Below, in pieces: positions 1 through 11,909 of a stretch of DNA of 64,000 nucleotides (positions are counted from its first letter, which is position 1; every line of letters begins with the position of its first letter). A program made the position numbers and the translations under genes. A model generated the notes under the pieces. It ran no database searches. It worked only from the letters and a program-made list of their open reading frames with translations, and was not told the DNA's origin. Origin of the DNA: Amanita rubescens (lineage: Eukaryota; Basidiomycota; Agaricomycetes; Agaricales; Amanitaceae); contig WION01000272.1 of assembly GCA_015039365.1 (NCBI GenBank), positions 1 to 64,000 of the forward strand, written 5' to 3'.

Positions 1-135
1 TCGTCGACCACGACAAGCATCCTTTGGTCGTCCCCGGGACGATCTTCCTCTTCCCTGCATCCAACAGTTGATGCAAGATACCCCAACGCTCCCAGCACAC
101 ATTTGATTCCACATACCTTGTACACCAATCGTACC

Positions 136-798
136 ATGGGTACCAAAGGTCGTGCCACTCCGCGTATCGTATGCTGCGCCATACCCATCTCAAGAGCAGC
201 AGGAAAAGTGCTAGTGGTGACGAGTCGCAAACGTCCCCACTATTGGGTCTGTGAGTCATCTCTACCGTGCTTCTCCACCCTTCCAACCCCATACACAACT
301 TTTTTTCTCTCTTTCCCCGTTTGGCTTGCCAAGATCTATTACTAACATGCTGTTGTAGTACCTAAAGGTGGTTTTGAACCAACGGATATACAGTTGGAGG
401 CTGCAGCCTCGAGAGAAGCTTTGGAAGAAGGTCTTGCCCTTTGTCATCTCCGTCTCGTCACCTCCTAATTCTCGTCTTTCCCCTATCTGTCCACGCGCGT
501 CATTCAATGCCCTTCTCATCACCTGAATTGCTTCTTTTACTCCTTCATTACGCTAACAGCGGGAGTACGCGGAACAATTACAAGATACGTAATAACGATA
601 CCGACCCCAGCGGTGACGTATCACTTTTATGAACTCGACGTTGTCGCGCTCGAGTCGGATTGGCCTGAGGGCAGAGAACGGCGGAGGGAATGGGTGGACT
701 ACGCTGAGGCTGTTCGGCGGTTAGAGTGGAAAGCTGAGCTTGCCCATGGTCTCAAGTCATCGTCTCTAGCCCCCAGGTCACGTCAGCACGTAAGTTAG
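136..798 (+). CDS. Diphosphoinositol polyphosphate phosphohydrolase, Nudix family
   Basis: Three exons (about 136-250, 359-430, 560-798) join to a protein of about 141 residues. The Nudix box is split by the second intron. It reads PKGGFEP at the end of exon 1 and start of exon 2, then REALEEAG across the second junction, giving the RExxEEAG signature with the metal-binding glutamates. The sequence VVTSRKRP before the box is typical of the fungal DDP1/Aps1 group, which hydrolyses inositol pyrophosphates and diadenosine polyphosphates in the cytosol or nucleus. Both joins keep frame. An in-frame ATG at 103 is also possible. The stop used here lies just after a perfect GTAAGT donor at 790, so the protein may continue: a compatible frame starting near 915 runs to a TGA at 1121-1123. 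The family call is firm; the 3' end is not. Confidence 0.85.
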
Positions 799-3700
799 GC
801 AGAATACGAAGGAAAGGATGACAAAGTACGTTAGTCGTTTGACCCACTTTACCCCCTTTTGACTTGTGGCGTCGGTTGTAATTTAGCATGACTGCCTATT
901 CCTTGGTCCGCAGCGTGCCAAGACGAAAACTCGCATCTCTCCTCTTAATGTCTTATGTCTCCTGTCCCAACCCTTTGCTATCCCTGTCGACATAGAAGGC
1001 CGCCCTGCATCTCCATCACTTCTCGTTTTCTTCGCATTCATGTCACGCCATCTTGATGACCAATACCAAGCACAGAGAATGCCTGAATTCTGCGAAATTT
1101 CCCGCAATTACCAAAGCATCTGATCAGCGACCCTTAAAGAAAATACACAGTCCAGAGCAATTTTCGTTGTCCTTTGTTCAACATGTATACCACGCTCTTC
1201 ATTCATTGTCACCATTTTTCGATTCCATAATGCTGACGCGGGGCCGAGAATTACACACACATTTTATATGGAGTTCGTCACTGCCCGTACTCGTATGAAC
1301 GTTTCAACCCTTGCATGAGATCCCCCGCTCTGCCACAGGTTCTTGTTACTTTGATTTGGTGGTTCGCATTACACGGACAGTAGTGACGCAATTTAGCATA
1401 TAGACTTCGCTTTCACGCATTATAGTAATTTTTACATTCATTATTTAATTGCTTTTGCATTCATTTTTTCACATTGCTCAACGTTCAACGTTCAACCTCT
1501 TCCCGCGAATACTGGAACCCTCTTAACGCAATACGTATGCTCTATGTGCACATGATGCCGAAAAGATATATTCGGTTCCTGAGGCAGCCTGACGTGCCGT
1601 TGAATTGATGTCAGTCTGAGCCGAGTGTACCGCATAGCTCCGAGAGGTGTGCTCAGCTATGGAGGCTTGGAGGTATAAATAGTCTAACCAAGACTGGGCA
1701 GATCAACGTGACACATTTTGTATTACTATTAGATCTGAAGGGTCATCAACCTTTTGCGTAATTATTAAGGACGCCTGGTGCAGTCATATCCGCTGACCCT
1801 ATATTGCTCAGCGTCCAGTGTTCACGCCATTATCAAGCCGGGTTCGGTGGGTGTCACTGAAGCGTTACAACTTGAGTTGATTTCCTCGTCACAGGCCAGC
1901 ACGCGACTTGACTTGTAGACGCACGCGAGTCATGTTATCCTAGCACTACCGTGATATCTTCCATATGCCATCATTTGGGACTAAACCTCAAAGGTATAGT
2001 GGTGGAAAAAAATTTCTTGAAGCAGTCGGATAGATGACAATGGTATAGGTACAACAGAAACTCTTGCTCAAGGTCGCTGCTATATAATGGCACGCGACCC
2101 CAAGCCTGACTCGTTTTGACTGGCCAGAGGTATTCACAACTATACGACTCTCCACATACCACACCCAACATATCCACCAACTATCAGATTTACCATGATT
2201 CACGATCGCTGCATATGAAATGTGAAAACGTGAAAGTCTCAGGCCCGTCCCACAATGACTCACGACATAGCAATGAAAAAGGTGACGAGATACTAATACT
2301 ATTGAATATGTCAAGACATCGTATTACTGTATTCAGCGCCATACCGTTTTTGGACAAAAAATGTTAATCTCGCAAGTCATTCCACGCGTACGGGGCTTCT
2401 GACGATCCGAGGCGCCAGAAGATCAGTTGAGCCCTGTAGGCGAAGCGCCCAACGGTGGTTGAGTCACGCCGTGTTTTATGCTCCCATATCTCCGCAGCGC
2501 TCTATGGGCGTATCTTCCGGCAATGGTACACCGACTTGAGCGGCACATACAAGTTGTACAACAATTAATGCGCCGTGGTGCGACAGGTTGCATCGCGCGC
2601 ACTGTAATAATAGCAGGCACGGCGTAGGCCTAACTCCCACCCGTTACCGACGATAAACACGTTATTATCCTCACAGATCTCGTCCAGTTTGAGCTTTGAA
2701 GGTGCAATATTTTTCCTCAATGTGCGGCGCGTTGGATTAAACGCTGGGGTTAGGTTTCCGCGCCCTGCGCGCTTCATATCATTGGTCATTCTCGTTTTCT
2801 AGAAAACCAAATCCTTTAACGGGTTATATGACCTCGGTGGTAAGCGCCAGTCCGGTGTATTGTAGGTACATGTATATGCACCGGATGGAATCAACATCTT
2901 ATATCCGAAGTAAGCCTAATTTGTGCCTATCGATTACATCGCGATATTGAGAGATTGTAGGCGTAGCACACGCGGCAGTAAGTCAAAGCTCAGAACACTG
3001 CTATCCGGACCATCGGTAATTCTATTAATGGCATCGAGGGCAAAGAAAAAGACAGGGAGTCCCACTAGTCCTTTGTGACATATATAGTGAAGGCTGACGA
3101 CTACTTGTCCCAAAAATGACCCGCCTGGCGCTAGTACAACGTAACGCAAAATGCTCGGGCTCGCGCCATTGACTCCAATGGTCCGACCGACGTCTACAGC
3201 ATCGCGCCTCATGGAGAACGTACGCGTTGACGAGGGGACCGACGTCCGCGGCATAGAATTTCTAATGGTTCTTAGTTCATAGCCTTAGGCCGCGTTGCAT
3301 GTCAAAGCAAAAACTTGCTCAATAACACGTTCCGCATCGCCTAGGTCATAGTGGGGACTTACAACCTCACTCGCGATCGATGGCTGTAAAGCGCCTCGTG
3401 TTCATCGCGTGGTGGGAGCGGGGGGAGCATTACGTTAGCAACAAACAACGCGGTCCAAAAAAGGAAACGCGGGGAGATGCTTTTGTATTCTTTGATTGGG
3501 TAAGTAACGCTCTTGCTTTTGTTCTCTGTGAGATAATATAACACGCTCTTATTGTAGACAATAAGGCTATGAAAATTCGAGGGAAAATCAAGAGTCTGCC
3601 CATTTTTTTGTCCCAAGAATCAACACCGGGTGCTCTCTTGCGTACAAAAACCATTTTTTGACCTTTTTCATGCTCAATGCAGGATCTTTCTTTCAATTTC

Positions 3701-4335
3701 AGATTTAGTAAGCTTATCACATCTAGGTGTAACCCTGAAGCGCATGGCTGCGTTTTGGGCTGTGCGCATTTACCTTCCTGGAGTTCGAGTCGCGTGAAGA
3801 GCAGCGGCGTGGTCGGATTGCTGTATGAACCGCCGGTGTTCAACGCGTTTTCACGCGACAGGAACATTCCTCGAAATGTACAACGGTAAATTTTCGGCTT
3901 TCTAATTTTAACTAGATTAACCATGCTCTCCGATTCTCAGCGGCGCCTTGCTGTGTGAGACGTTTAATTATCTCTCAAGATGGTCGACATCCGACTTCTT
4001 TCGCATTGCTTTAAGGGCAATCGAGCTCATCGTGGTGCTTAGGAGACGCAACGTTGCAAGAATCAAAGGTAAATGTGCACCGATAGCGAATGTCACCGGA
4101 TATCGGTGCTCTGAGTTTTGCGTCATACCTTCCCTTACCTGCCATTTATGGTAAGCATTCCATTTATGTTGCGCAGCGTCCGTACCGACGATCTAGGATG
4201 GGGTCGGTATCTCAGAATCGGGTTAACCTGTCACCACACCGCTTTGGCATCGGTGGGCACTCGAGGTATAAATGAACCCCGCATCCTCAGGCTACGGTAT
4301 TCTTCCAACATACTTTCTCTTTGGCATGAGATACG
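799..4335. other. Gene-poor intergenic region
   Basis: About 3.5 kb without a gene I can support. Open frames of 60-164 codons occur on both strands, but none has a recognisable family motif or joins sensibly to a neighbour. The first 325 bases may hold a last exon of the Nudix gene. TATA-like sequences lie near 1674 and 2078 with no credible coding region behind them. CpG dinucleotides occur at ordinary frequency, so I see no sign of a methylated old repeat. The stretch ends in the promoter of the TEA-domain gene, and a long upstream region fits a developmental regulator. Confidence 0.5.
4267..4272 (+). promoter_or_regulatory. TATA box of the TEA-domain gene
   Basis: TATAAA in the context GAGGTATAAATG lies 64 bases upstream of the ATG at 4336. 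This spacing would put the transcription start near 4297 and give a 5' leader of about 40 bases. Inferred from sequence only. Confidence 0.5.
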
Positions 4336-5511
4336 ATGTCCACCCCTTCTCAGAATCCATCAAGTCGTCAACTGCGTAGCTCAAATAAATTCTCGGCGGG
4401 CGAGATTCCGACACGAACAACGAGAAAGAAAGACAAAGTAACGGGCGAGGTCATTTGGACGCATGCTCTGTGAGTATTATTATATCAACAAAATCCAAAA
4501 GCGGTTCCAACAAGATTTTTTGGTAGGGAGGCTTGTCTTGTTGAGGGTAAATACTTTCACGCCGAAGGTCTTTCAACCATTGACCCTATCGACCAATGTG
4601 CAGCTCTCCGAGCGTATGATGGTGAAAGCGACGCGGGAAACGCTCCTCGGTGTAGATTTGTTTCGAATTATATCTACAAAAAAACTGGGATATCGCGGAC
4701 TTCGACGCAGATAAGCAGTCGTATCCAACAGATGGGTCGTGGGGCGAGCCCAGATCGTAAGCGCTTATTGCTGGCGGGACGACTTTATGCTCAGTCAATT
4801 ATGTAGTCGTGAAGGTTCTTCACAAAGGAAAAAGGAAATCACCCGCGAGGAAAAACTTCTTTCGAGTAGACTCAGTGTCTCCTGCGCCGAATCAATGTGA
4901 TCAGAATATGTTTATCAATTATCCTGTTCAAGAAAATTCGTAAGTCTACATACAAAAACTCATGAGGTTGGCTAAATGCGCGTCATCGTAGCCCGGCCTC
5001 GACAAGCGGAACTTCTGATATTGATCATGGCACGCCACTGCAGCAAAGCACGCAGCTCGGCAATTGGACTACCCGAGATACTGAATATTACTGCCCAGAC
5101 ACGCTACCTAACATTGGAACATCGACTGGCCAATATTCGGACGGGAATCTGCCTTCGGAAGCCGATTTTGAATATATCAACATGCTTACGGCGATGGATG
5201 TAAGCAATATAAGCCAATTATTTCCATATCCTTACGATTACTATCCTGTGATGGCAACTATGGGGCAGGGTATGCACTCCCCGTCTTACGGCGATCAACC
5301 GGGGATTCCAAATATACAGCCGGTAAACCCTTATTACATGGAGCAGCAAAACTTTGCGTATCAAAGTTATCAAAACCAGCAGCAGGCCTTTATGGCCTAT
5401 CCATATTTCAATGCCAGCGTGCCTTTAGGCACGGGACAAGTAACTTATGGCGTGGATGGCCCTTTCACGCAGTACGGTGATGAGCACAGAGGTGCTCATC
5501 ATACAGGTTAA
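4336..5511 (+). CDS. TEA/ATTS-domain transcription factor (Tec1/AbaA type)
   Basis: Four exons (4336-4469, 4527-4756, 4807-4939, 4992-5511) give 338 residues in one continuous frame; introns are 50-57 bases and all GT-AG. The N-terminal third is a TEA DNA-binding domain. TGEVIWTHALEACLVEG is helix 1, and SNYIYKKTGISRTSTQISSR is the third helix with the family's KTG-RT--Q-SSR core. The helix 1-2 linker is longer than in animal TEADs, as is usual in fungi. The C-terminal half is rich in Tyr, Gln, Pro and Gly and looks like a disordered activation region. Fungal members (TEC1, AbaA) bind CATTCY-type sites and control filamentation or conidiation. A role in development here is inference. The gene converges on TAN1, with stop codons 5 bases apart. 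Confidence 0.88.
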
Positions 5512-5516
5512 TCATT

Positions 5517-6812
5517 CTATGATTTCTCTGGGTCAGGCTGTTTATTCGCCTGTACGCGTCCTTTCTGCTCTACATCGCACATTTTTTGTTGATTTGCCAA
5601 CTCCATGACGTTAAACTTTGCCAAAGAGTAATACCCCTCCACGATCGAAACTCCAAACGTGTTCTGTAATGAATTATTCTGTAATTAACGCACATAGCAA
5701 ACATTGGCGACTTGCCTTGAAAACTTCGATGAGAATGAATATTTCTGGTTCGGTGAGAGATACGGTGTGACCTTCAGGAATGCATTGCGCCACTGTCTGG
5801 ATGATTGACATTCGGTCTAGAGTCGTGTGATTGCGGATCCTGATTTCAATTTTGTACTGCAGTGAAGCGGCCATTAAGCCAACTGCCCAAAAAACTGTAC
5901 AACAACCCACACGCCACTTACTGTAAACTTCCGGTCATCATGTTTTGCAAAGAAAGGCTCGAATACTCTTCGACACAGTGATTGAATGTCTGCAAAGTTC
6001 GCGGCGCATGTATCTGACACTGGGACTAGTCTTTGTACGAATCTTGATTTTCCGCAGATGGTGCAGTTGTACAAATGAGCAAGAAGCAACGTGATGAATG
6101 ACGGCTGCGTACATACCTCGTCCGAGAAACACCCGTCTCTTTCACGTTCTTGATGTGTTGTACGACGAGTTCGACAGGATCCACGGGTGGTTTACACGAT
6201 ATGAAAACAACTGAAAGTTCTCGTCAGAGATATACGACCCCCCTTGTATTTGGAACGTACGAACCGCACTGAGTGTTCGTCTGGCAATTGACTAACTACG
6301 ATCAGATCTTTCTGGCACTTGGGGTTGAAAATTCAAGCATACCGAATCGGCTTTCTCTCTTTGGCCTTTTCATCGCAGACACCTCGCGAGCGATTTGTTC
6401 TTCGAGACTGAGTTTTTCTTCTTCTTCTTCCAGCTCATCAGGATCTTCTGGCCACATATCCGACGCGAGCTTGAGAAGATACTCATTCAACGGAGGCGAA
6501 AAGCAGAGTTATCTCTATAACTCACTCACCGATTCGAATACATCGTATAACTCTCCTACTGCGCCCTTTTCCTTCCCTCTGATACCTGGAGGGCAAGGTG
6601 AACAAACGCATGTACAATGGAATAACGCTCACAGCTAGCCCAAACGCCTGGCCCTTCAATATGCGATTTTGTCCGGATCGAAGTGCCATCCTAACACAGT
6701 GTTAGCAGAAAAGCGCAAAAGCGAGAACACTTACCAGTCTAAACCTTTTCTTTGAAGACGAACCTTCGCCTTCACGCGCACGTTTCTTCCCCTTCGAGTC
6801 TGATCCTGGCAT
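5517..6812 (-). CDS. TAN1: tRNA acetyltransferase adaptor TAN1 (THUMP domain, THUMPD1 homologue)
   Basis: Nine exons rebuild a protein starting MPGSDSKGKKRAREGEGSSS. Landmarks in order are IEGPGVWASCIRGKEKGA, an acidic linker (DPDELEEEEEK), RFVNCQTNTQCVVFISC, VSRTRFVQRLVPVSDTC, and the THUMP segment IEIRIRNHTTLDRMSIIQTV followed by FILIEVFK. This order is that of TAN1/THUMPD1. TAN1 binds tRNA and recruits the Kre33/NAT10 acetyltransferase to make ac4C12 in tRNA-Ser and tRNA-Leu. The protein ends in a short charged tail. The last intron begins GCAAGT at about 5715, a GC donor required by the frame (see findings). The start ATG at 6812 has no better upstream rival. A tRNA-Thr gene sits 100 bases upstream on the other strand. 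Confidence 0.9.
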
Positions 6813-6911
6813 GCAAGTGGTTAGCACGAAAGTTGCAGGTGACAGCACGTCGGAGACGCAGATCTGAGATCCAAGTGTGTATACGTAAAATTGCCAAATA
6901 AAACATTAGAA

Positions 6912-6983
6912 GCCGCGTTGGCGTAGTGGTAGCGCGTCGCACTTGTAATGCGAAGGTCACTCGTTCAATCCGGGTACGTGGCA
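6912..6983 (+). tRNA. tRNA-Thr (anticodon UGU), intronless
   Basis: A complete cloverleaf folds by eye. The acceptor stem GCCGCGT pairs with ACGTGGC (one G-U). The D-arm contains AGTGGTAG. The anticodon stem TCGCA/TGCGA carries loop CTTGTAA with anticodon TGT. The T-arm is ACTCG-TTCAATC-CGGGT, and the discriminator base is A. No intron follows the anticodon. A run of five T just downstream (about 6988-6992) should terminate RNA polymerase III. The gene reads ACA codons. Confidence 0.95.
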
Positions 6984-7561
6984 TTTGTTTTTGTTTTGCC
7001 CCATTCATTTCCGTTGGATCTCGTTAGATCTACGCCCGCAAACGATAATCATTAAACTCATGTAGTAATTTACCGCTTGAAACCATGTCCAATCAAAACG
7101 AAAAGAGGATTAAAAAAAAAAATTCCAGGGCTACAATGGACCGACCATACAGTCATTACCGATCATAATATACGCGTACTCCAACAACCACTCTACGAAA
7201 GAAAAAAAACCGAAACCCGTCCAATCAACCTTATAATGTTAACCTAATAATCCAACATGTCAATATAGCGAAAAAAAGGGAATAAATTATGATGGTGTAA
7301 TATATTATATGCGTGTTCGTGAATGTTCGTGTGTAGGGGAAAGCATGTCATAAGTGGAAACGTTACTTTTCGAACGACGCCGTGGCTGCAGCAGAGCCGA
7401 GAGATTGGCGAAGATTGGAGCAAATCAGGGTTGTTGACCAGTCTGGGATCCGATCTGGGACTAAGGACTGTTCCCGGATTGAATAAAGCCGCAGGACTCT
7501 CCGACGCAGCATCGCGCTTGACATTGACCGTCAGAACAAAGCACGACGGACGTTGTCGTTG
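6984..7561. other. AT-rich intergenic stretch
   Basis: Contains the Pol III terminator of the tRNA, several short A-runs, and presumably the 3' UTR of the bHLH gene. The open frame crossing 7323-7736 on the plus strand is antisense to the end of that gene. No gene seen. Confidence 0.5.
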
Positions 7562-8900
7562 CTACGAGCTCTCTTCTTCTTCTTCCTCATCTTCATCGCC
7601 GGCCTTGGCATCGTACTTGCCCTCTCCGCCTTTCCATTCGCGCTCCCATAGAGGCTGCTCCACAGACGGCGTCATTACCGGATGTCCCGGGGGCAAAGCC
7701 TCCCGCGCACGGTGCAGACGGTTCACAAGAGCCTGACGCTCCGAGATCAGCTCGTTGATATAATCAATAGCTATCCAAAAGATGTGAGCAGTGCACATAT
7801 ATACATATGCGCAAAAAAACGCACTTTTTGACAGCACAACGTTCTCACTTCTCGGCCCAGCCCGTCCATCCGTCTTGTCTTCCTTTTTCCCTCTTTTCGA
7901 TTTCCCACTCGAAGGAGTCCTGCCATTCATCTTTGCACTCGCAGCTGCCCTCGTCTCCGCTTCTCGCCCTTCCTCCTCTAGGATAGCCTCCCGCAACGCA
8001 GGCACAGTCTCACAAAGCGCATCATACCCTCTCTTAATATTCGCCCTCCGTTTTTGCTCAGACTGGATATGATTCGCCTTTTTCTGAGAAGGCGACAACA
8101 AATTCTGTTTCGGCCCCGCGGGAGGTTGCACGCTGAGAGACGGCGTCTGTGGGAAAGAAACAAGAATTTAAAAATATAAAAACCAACGTAATGGGAATCA
8201 CAGGATGACTTGCCTGTTGCTTGGTCAGTCTGGGAGAGGTTGGCTGGGGTGACGGATGCGCCTCGTTTACGACTGATGACGTACTGCTGAACGCATATAT
8301 GGGTGTGGGGGTGGTCGTGCTGGGAGTCGTGGCTGCGGAAGAAGTCGCAGTGCTCGTTGGTGGGCTGGCAGAGTGCGGTCCGTGTCCATCCGTGCGCGAG
8401 GAGGGTACGGTTAGCGGACGCAAATGGTGCGCGTCTGGCACGGGCTGTGAGGGATCTTGTATTGGTTGCTGGTGGAGTGGTAGGGGATATAGCGAATGCT
8501 TGTGGGGTTGCATATAAGGAAACGGATCATGGGAAATAGACGCGTGCTGGTGGTGGTGGTGGTTATGGTGGTGGTCTCCTATCTGATGGTGGTGGATCTG
8601 CTGTTGCTGACGATGAAATTCGTATGGGTGGTGTTGCTGTTGTGGATGTGGACGACGAGGAGTATGGTGTAAGTAATTGTGGGAAGCAAAGTCTGTCTGC
8701 CAGCGATCAGCATCAAGGGCCATGAGCTCCTTGGTCGCCTTTGCTAATGCCTCGCGTCCCTGGGCCTGAGGAATAGGAACGTCGGCTACGTCGTCGGGAT
8801 TTCCAGCAGAGTAAAGAGCCCAATCATTGGTAGGACCGTCTATTGAAGCGAGGAAGGATTGAATTACGTGGGTTTCTGGGGGCGAGAGGAGAGATTCCAT
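7562..8900 (-). CDS. bHLH transcription factor, Mlx-like
   Basis: Three exons. The N-terminal exon begins MESLLSPPETHVIQSF and is followed by a long disordered region very rich in His and Gln (a polyhistidine stretch near 8530-8580 on the plus strand), then Ser/Thr/Pro. The bHLH basic region is KKANHIQSEQKRRANIKRGY with His and Glu-Arg DNA-contact positions. Helix 1 (YDALCETVPALREAI) is followed by an expanded loop of about 50 Lys/Glu-rich residues, and helix 2 is TIDYINELISERQ. The EQKRRxxIKRGYDxL signature closely matches animal MLX. An E-box-binding metabolic regulator is a reasonable inference. The first intron has a GC donor (about 8213), needed to join the activation region to the bHLH. 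The acidic tail ends EEEEEESS. An upstream Met at 8953 is possible. Confidence 0.85.
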
Positions 8901-9396
8901 TGGGTTAGGAAGAGACGGACAGAGGGGCTCTCTTAACCGGCTCACCTTCCGCATTTGGTTCTCCTCCGCTCTTCCGCTTCCGCCGTCTCGAGTCGTCCAC
9001 CTCCGTTTATGACTTGGCTGTAGTCTAGTTACGCTTGTCAACGCCCACGCTTGTCATGGCATCCAGAGACCGTCTTGTACTCCAGCCACAATCCCGCTCG
9101 AGATTGTTTACTATCACATGCCATCATTGACGCAAATCTCTCAAGAAACTCAACTGAGCCGTCTCGTGATGCCGTAATGCTCCTCGTGCTTCACCCGGCT
9201 GTTACACATCACAACATTATATTAACTACAGTGCTCTAAGGTATTTAAGAAAACAAATTGTGCGCCTTTCAACGAGTGTATATAGTAAGTACTGTACACC
9301 ACCTGGCATCAAGCAAAAAAAAACCGAACCGAGAAAATCGAAAACGCAAAACAATACAAACACAGCAATACACACGGGCCAATGGGATAATGCAAA
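8901..9396. other. Promoter region of the bHLH gene and 3' flank of G-alpha
   Basis: About 500 bases between two same-strand genes. A+T-rich toward 9240-9380, with an adenine run at 9318-9326. No coding feature or RNA gene seen. Confidence 0.45.
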
Positions 9397-11386
9397 TTAC
9401 ACGAGAGCAGCCGACTGGAGATATCCTCGAAATATCGAATCGCGGACTATTACGATCGTCAATCATAGTGGCTGACAGCTGTGTCAAAACGTCTTACCGT
9501 TACCAATGATACGTTGCGTTGCTTTGGTATCCTGTTACAGATATAAAACCAATACACTTGTTCTAATAATGGCCTTCTTACCGTAACGTTGGTAAAATGC
9601 GTATATAAAACACGTCTATTTTCATTGTTCCGCCGATGTACTTGCAAAAAGTGGGCGCGGAAGTACTGCACGACAGTTTCGTACTCATTCGATCGTTCCC
9701 CGAACGATGTGATGCTGCATTTAATCAGCTGATTGTCGAGTATTCACGTTGCAAGGTTTATCACTGACTATTTCCGAACTTTTAATCCCTTGTCCAGCTT
9801 GGATTTTAATAAATCAGTCTTGTCTGCCACCCGAGAAGAAAAAATTCAGTATCCTGCTCGGAACGTAGAGCAGTCAAACCTACTCAGGAAAAGCACCAAA
9901 TGTACACTTTTAAGCAAGCGGTTGGAACAAATCTGCGTGAACAACTGAAGGGAATCGTCGATCCGATTCGTTCGGGGATCCTCTTCAAGGTACTAGTGAT
10001 CACGATTCGCAAACAATAACGGCAGCACCTTCTGCAGAAGCTTACCTGATCGAAAGCGCTGATTGGCGCGAGGAAAATGATGGCGTTTGCATCATCAAAG
10101 TATGGAACCCATGAATGGCGTTGCCCTCTTGCACCTCCAACGTCAAACAAATGCCACGTAACGTCTTTGCCATGGATGTTAACATCAAAAATGTGTTCCA
10201 TAACACCCATTGTCTGAATTCGGGCATGCAAGATATCGTCTGAAAATGAGTCCGTTAAATGCTGTGCGATTGAAACCTGAAGTATTTACCCGTGGTGGGA
10301 ATGTAGTCCGGATCAGCAACCCGTGAAATGTGCTTCAGGAAGCTGTACATAGAGCGGCAACGTGTCAAAGAAGCATGCACCCAATTACTTCGCACAACCT
10401 ACAATTCAGACCATTCATCCAATTTTAATCTTCGCTTCGCCATCAACGCCTTGACGGTGGGGTGGTTCCACAATTCTTTGACGTCCCGTTCCGAAGCCTT
10501 TAGCATTTGTGCAACATCTTGAACCAAGATATCCTGTCCGGGATCTAGGCTGTCGCGACCCTTGCCATTGTGGCCGTTATCCACTTGCCTCCTTTGTCTG
10601 ATTCGCCCTACAGCATTTTCGATCGTTCGAGCTTGCCAGCCGCTACGAACGAAAACGCCGCCTTTGCCAGACCCTGACACTGTAATCCCTCCGCTTAGGC
10701 GATCGGCGAGCTGAGCATCAGTAGCGACCAAAGGTGATAATCTTCGTCGGAGATTAGCGATCTGTATTGGACCGTTATCCCTGGGCGAGGTCGCAAAATT
10801 ACTCGTAGATGAGGAAGAAGCGGTGAAGGATGAAGGAGACCCATTTGCAGTCAGAGGGTTCACAAGAGATGGCGATGGGGAAGGCTGATCTGCGAATCCG
10901 CCTCCTCTCGATCGCGAGTAGGGGTCTGGAGAAAAGTCTGGTTCGTCGTCTGCAGAGTCGTCCCATGCCTCCAGCGTGTTTAGAATGTGCTTTAAAGAGC
11001 GGACTACGTTAAAGTAGATGACAGTTTTCCAAGAAATGCGTTCCTGATCGAGGGAATTGGGCTTGTACATGAGTTGGAATTGCTTTTGCAGGGTAGACTT
11101 TCCGCTCTCGGCCTGACCGAGGAGAAGCAGCTGAAGGAAGCCAAGAAGACATCCACGAGTTAGTATATGCGCACCCAGAGACTGGGCGGGTTACCTTTAT
11201 ATCGTCCTTGTTTCGTTTTAGGCGTTCCCGCTCTTGCTTGAGATCTTCGTCGATTTGCTCCGAAACGCGCTTTGCATTTGCTTCGGCTTCGAGACGCAAG
11301 TAGCGCTGTTGCTCGGTCTCCGTGGCCGGGGGCTGGAGAGCAGCCGTGATGGGGTCATCCTGGCTGTAAACGGAGGGCGTGCGCAT
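9397..11386 (-). CDS. Atypical heterotrimeric G-protein alpha subunit
   Basis: Nine exons rebuild a full-length G-alpha. An N-terminal coiled Lys/Glu region is followed by the P-loop LLLLGQAESGKST, then a helical domain with an insertion of about 110 low-complexity residues (Ser/Pro/Asn-rich, near 10650-10950). Switch I is HARIQTMGV, with the catalytic Arg and Mg-coordinating Thr kept. Switch II is DVGGARGQR, and later motifs are LFLNKTDLL and TDTKATQRI, ending VRDSIFRGYLQSAALV. In switch II the residue after DVGG is Ala, where canonical G-alphas have the catalytic Gln, so intrinsic GTPase activity is predicted to be impaired. The C-terminus has no CAAX-like or pertussis-type Cys. The N-terminus lacks the usual MGxxxS myristoylation signal, so membrane attachment is unclear. 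A divergent basidiomycete class is likely. All introns are GT-AG. Confidence 0.88.
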
Positions 11387-11909
11387 TGGAGCCCCACAAG
11401 AGGAGGAAGAAGAAGTGGTGGTTGGAAGAGAAGATGATGGCAGTGCACACTACTTAAGTCATAATGCTCCTCTGAAGGGCCGGGCTCGTCACATCTACTC
11501 CATCACTTTTGATCCCGCGGACCCACGACGTGGCGGTCCTCGACATCAAAAGTAATAACAGCTTTTCCTATTGTCAATTACTTTATCTTGACACGAAATA
11601 GAAGTAAGAGTTGGATGTTAACTTACTCTATGAAAATACTTCGACAGCTTTCTACCCTGAGCCGCGAAATTAGCGCATATACACACATCATGTTCATAGC
11701 ACACCTCGGGATCGCCTTGGAAACCGATCCCGAGTATGTTCCTCCGCACATAATCATAAATGGCATAGCACTATTTCCGCGTTTATTCAAAGCCGTCTTT
11801 TGTTTTCTAGATACAGCTGCGGTGGCCTACCTATACGAAGCTCTACTATTCAGTACTTCAGTTGCAACCATATGCGCGTTTATATATGCTCCAGTCTTTA
11901 GCCGAAGCT
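11387..11909. other. G-alpha promoter region and transaldolase 3' flank
   Basis: Upstream of the G-alpha ATG is a CT-rich leader on the coding strand. A hydrophobic 111-codon frame on the plus strand (11588-11923) runs through here, but it has no family match I recognise and I do not annotate it. Confidence 0.4.

Noticed and set aside
2423..3254. Several minus-strand frames that could be a decayed transposon
   Set aside because: I could not find reverse transcriptase, integrase or transposase motifs, nor terminal repeats.
3430..3924. 164-codon frame on the minus strand upstream of the TEA gene
   Set aside because: No domain, repeat or partner exons, and composition like the flanking desert; treated as chance.
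6772..7008. 78-codon minus-strand frame
   Set aside because: It is antisense to the tRNA-Thr gene and overlaps TAN1 exon 1 in another frame.
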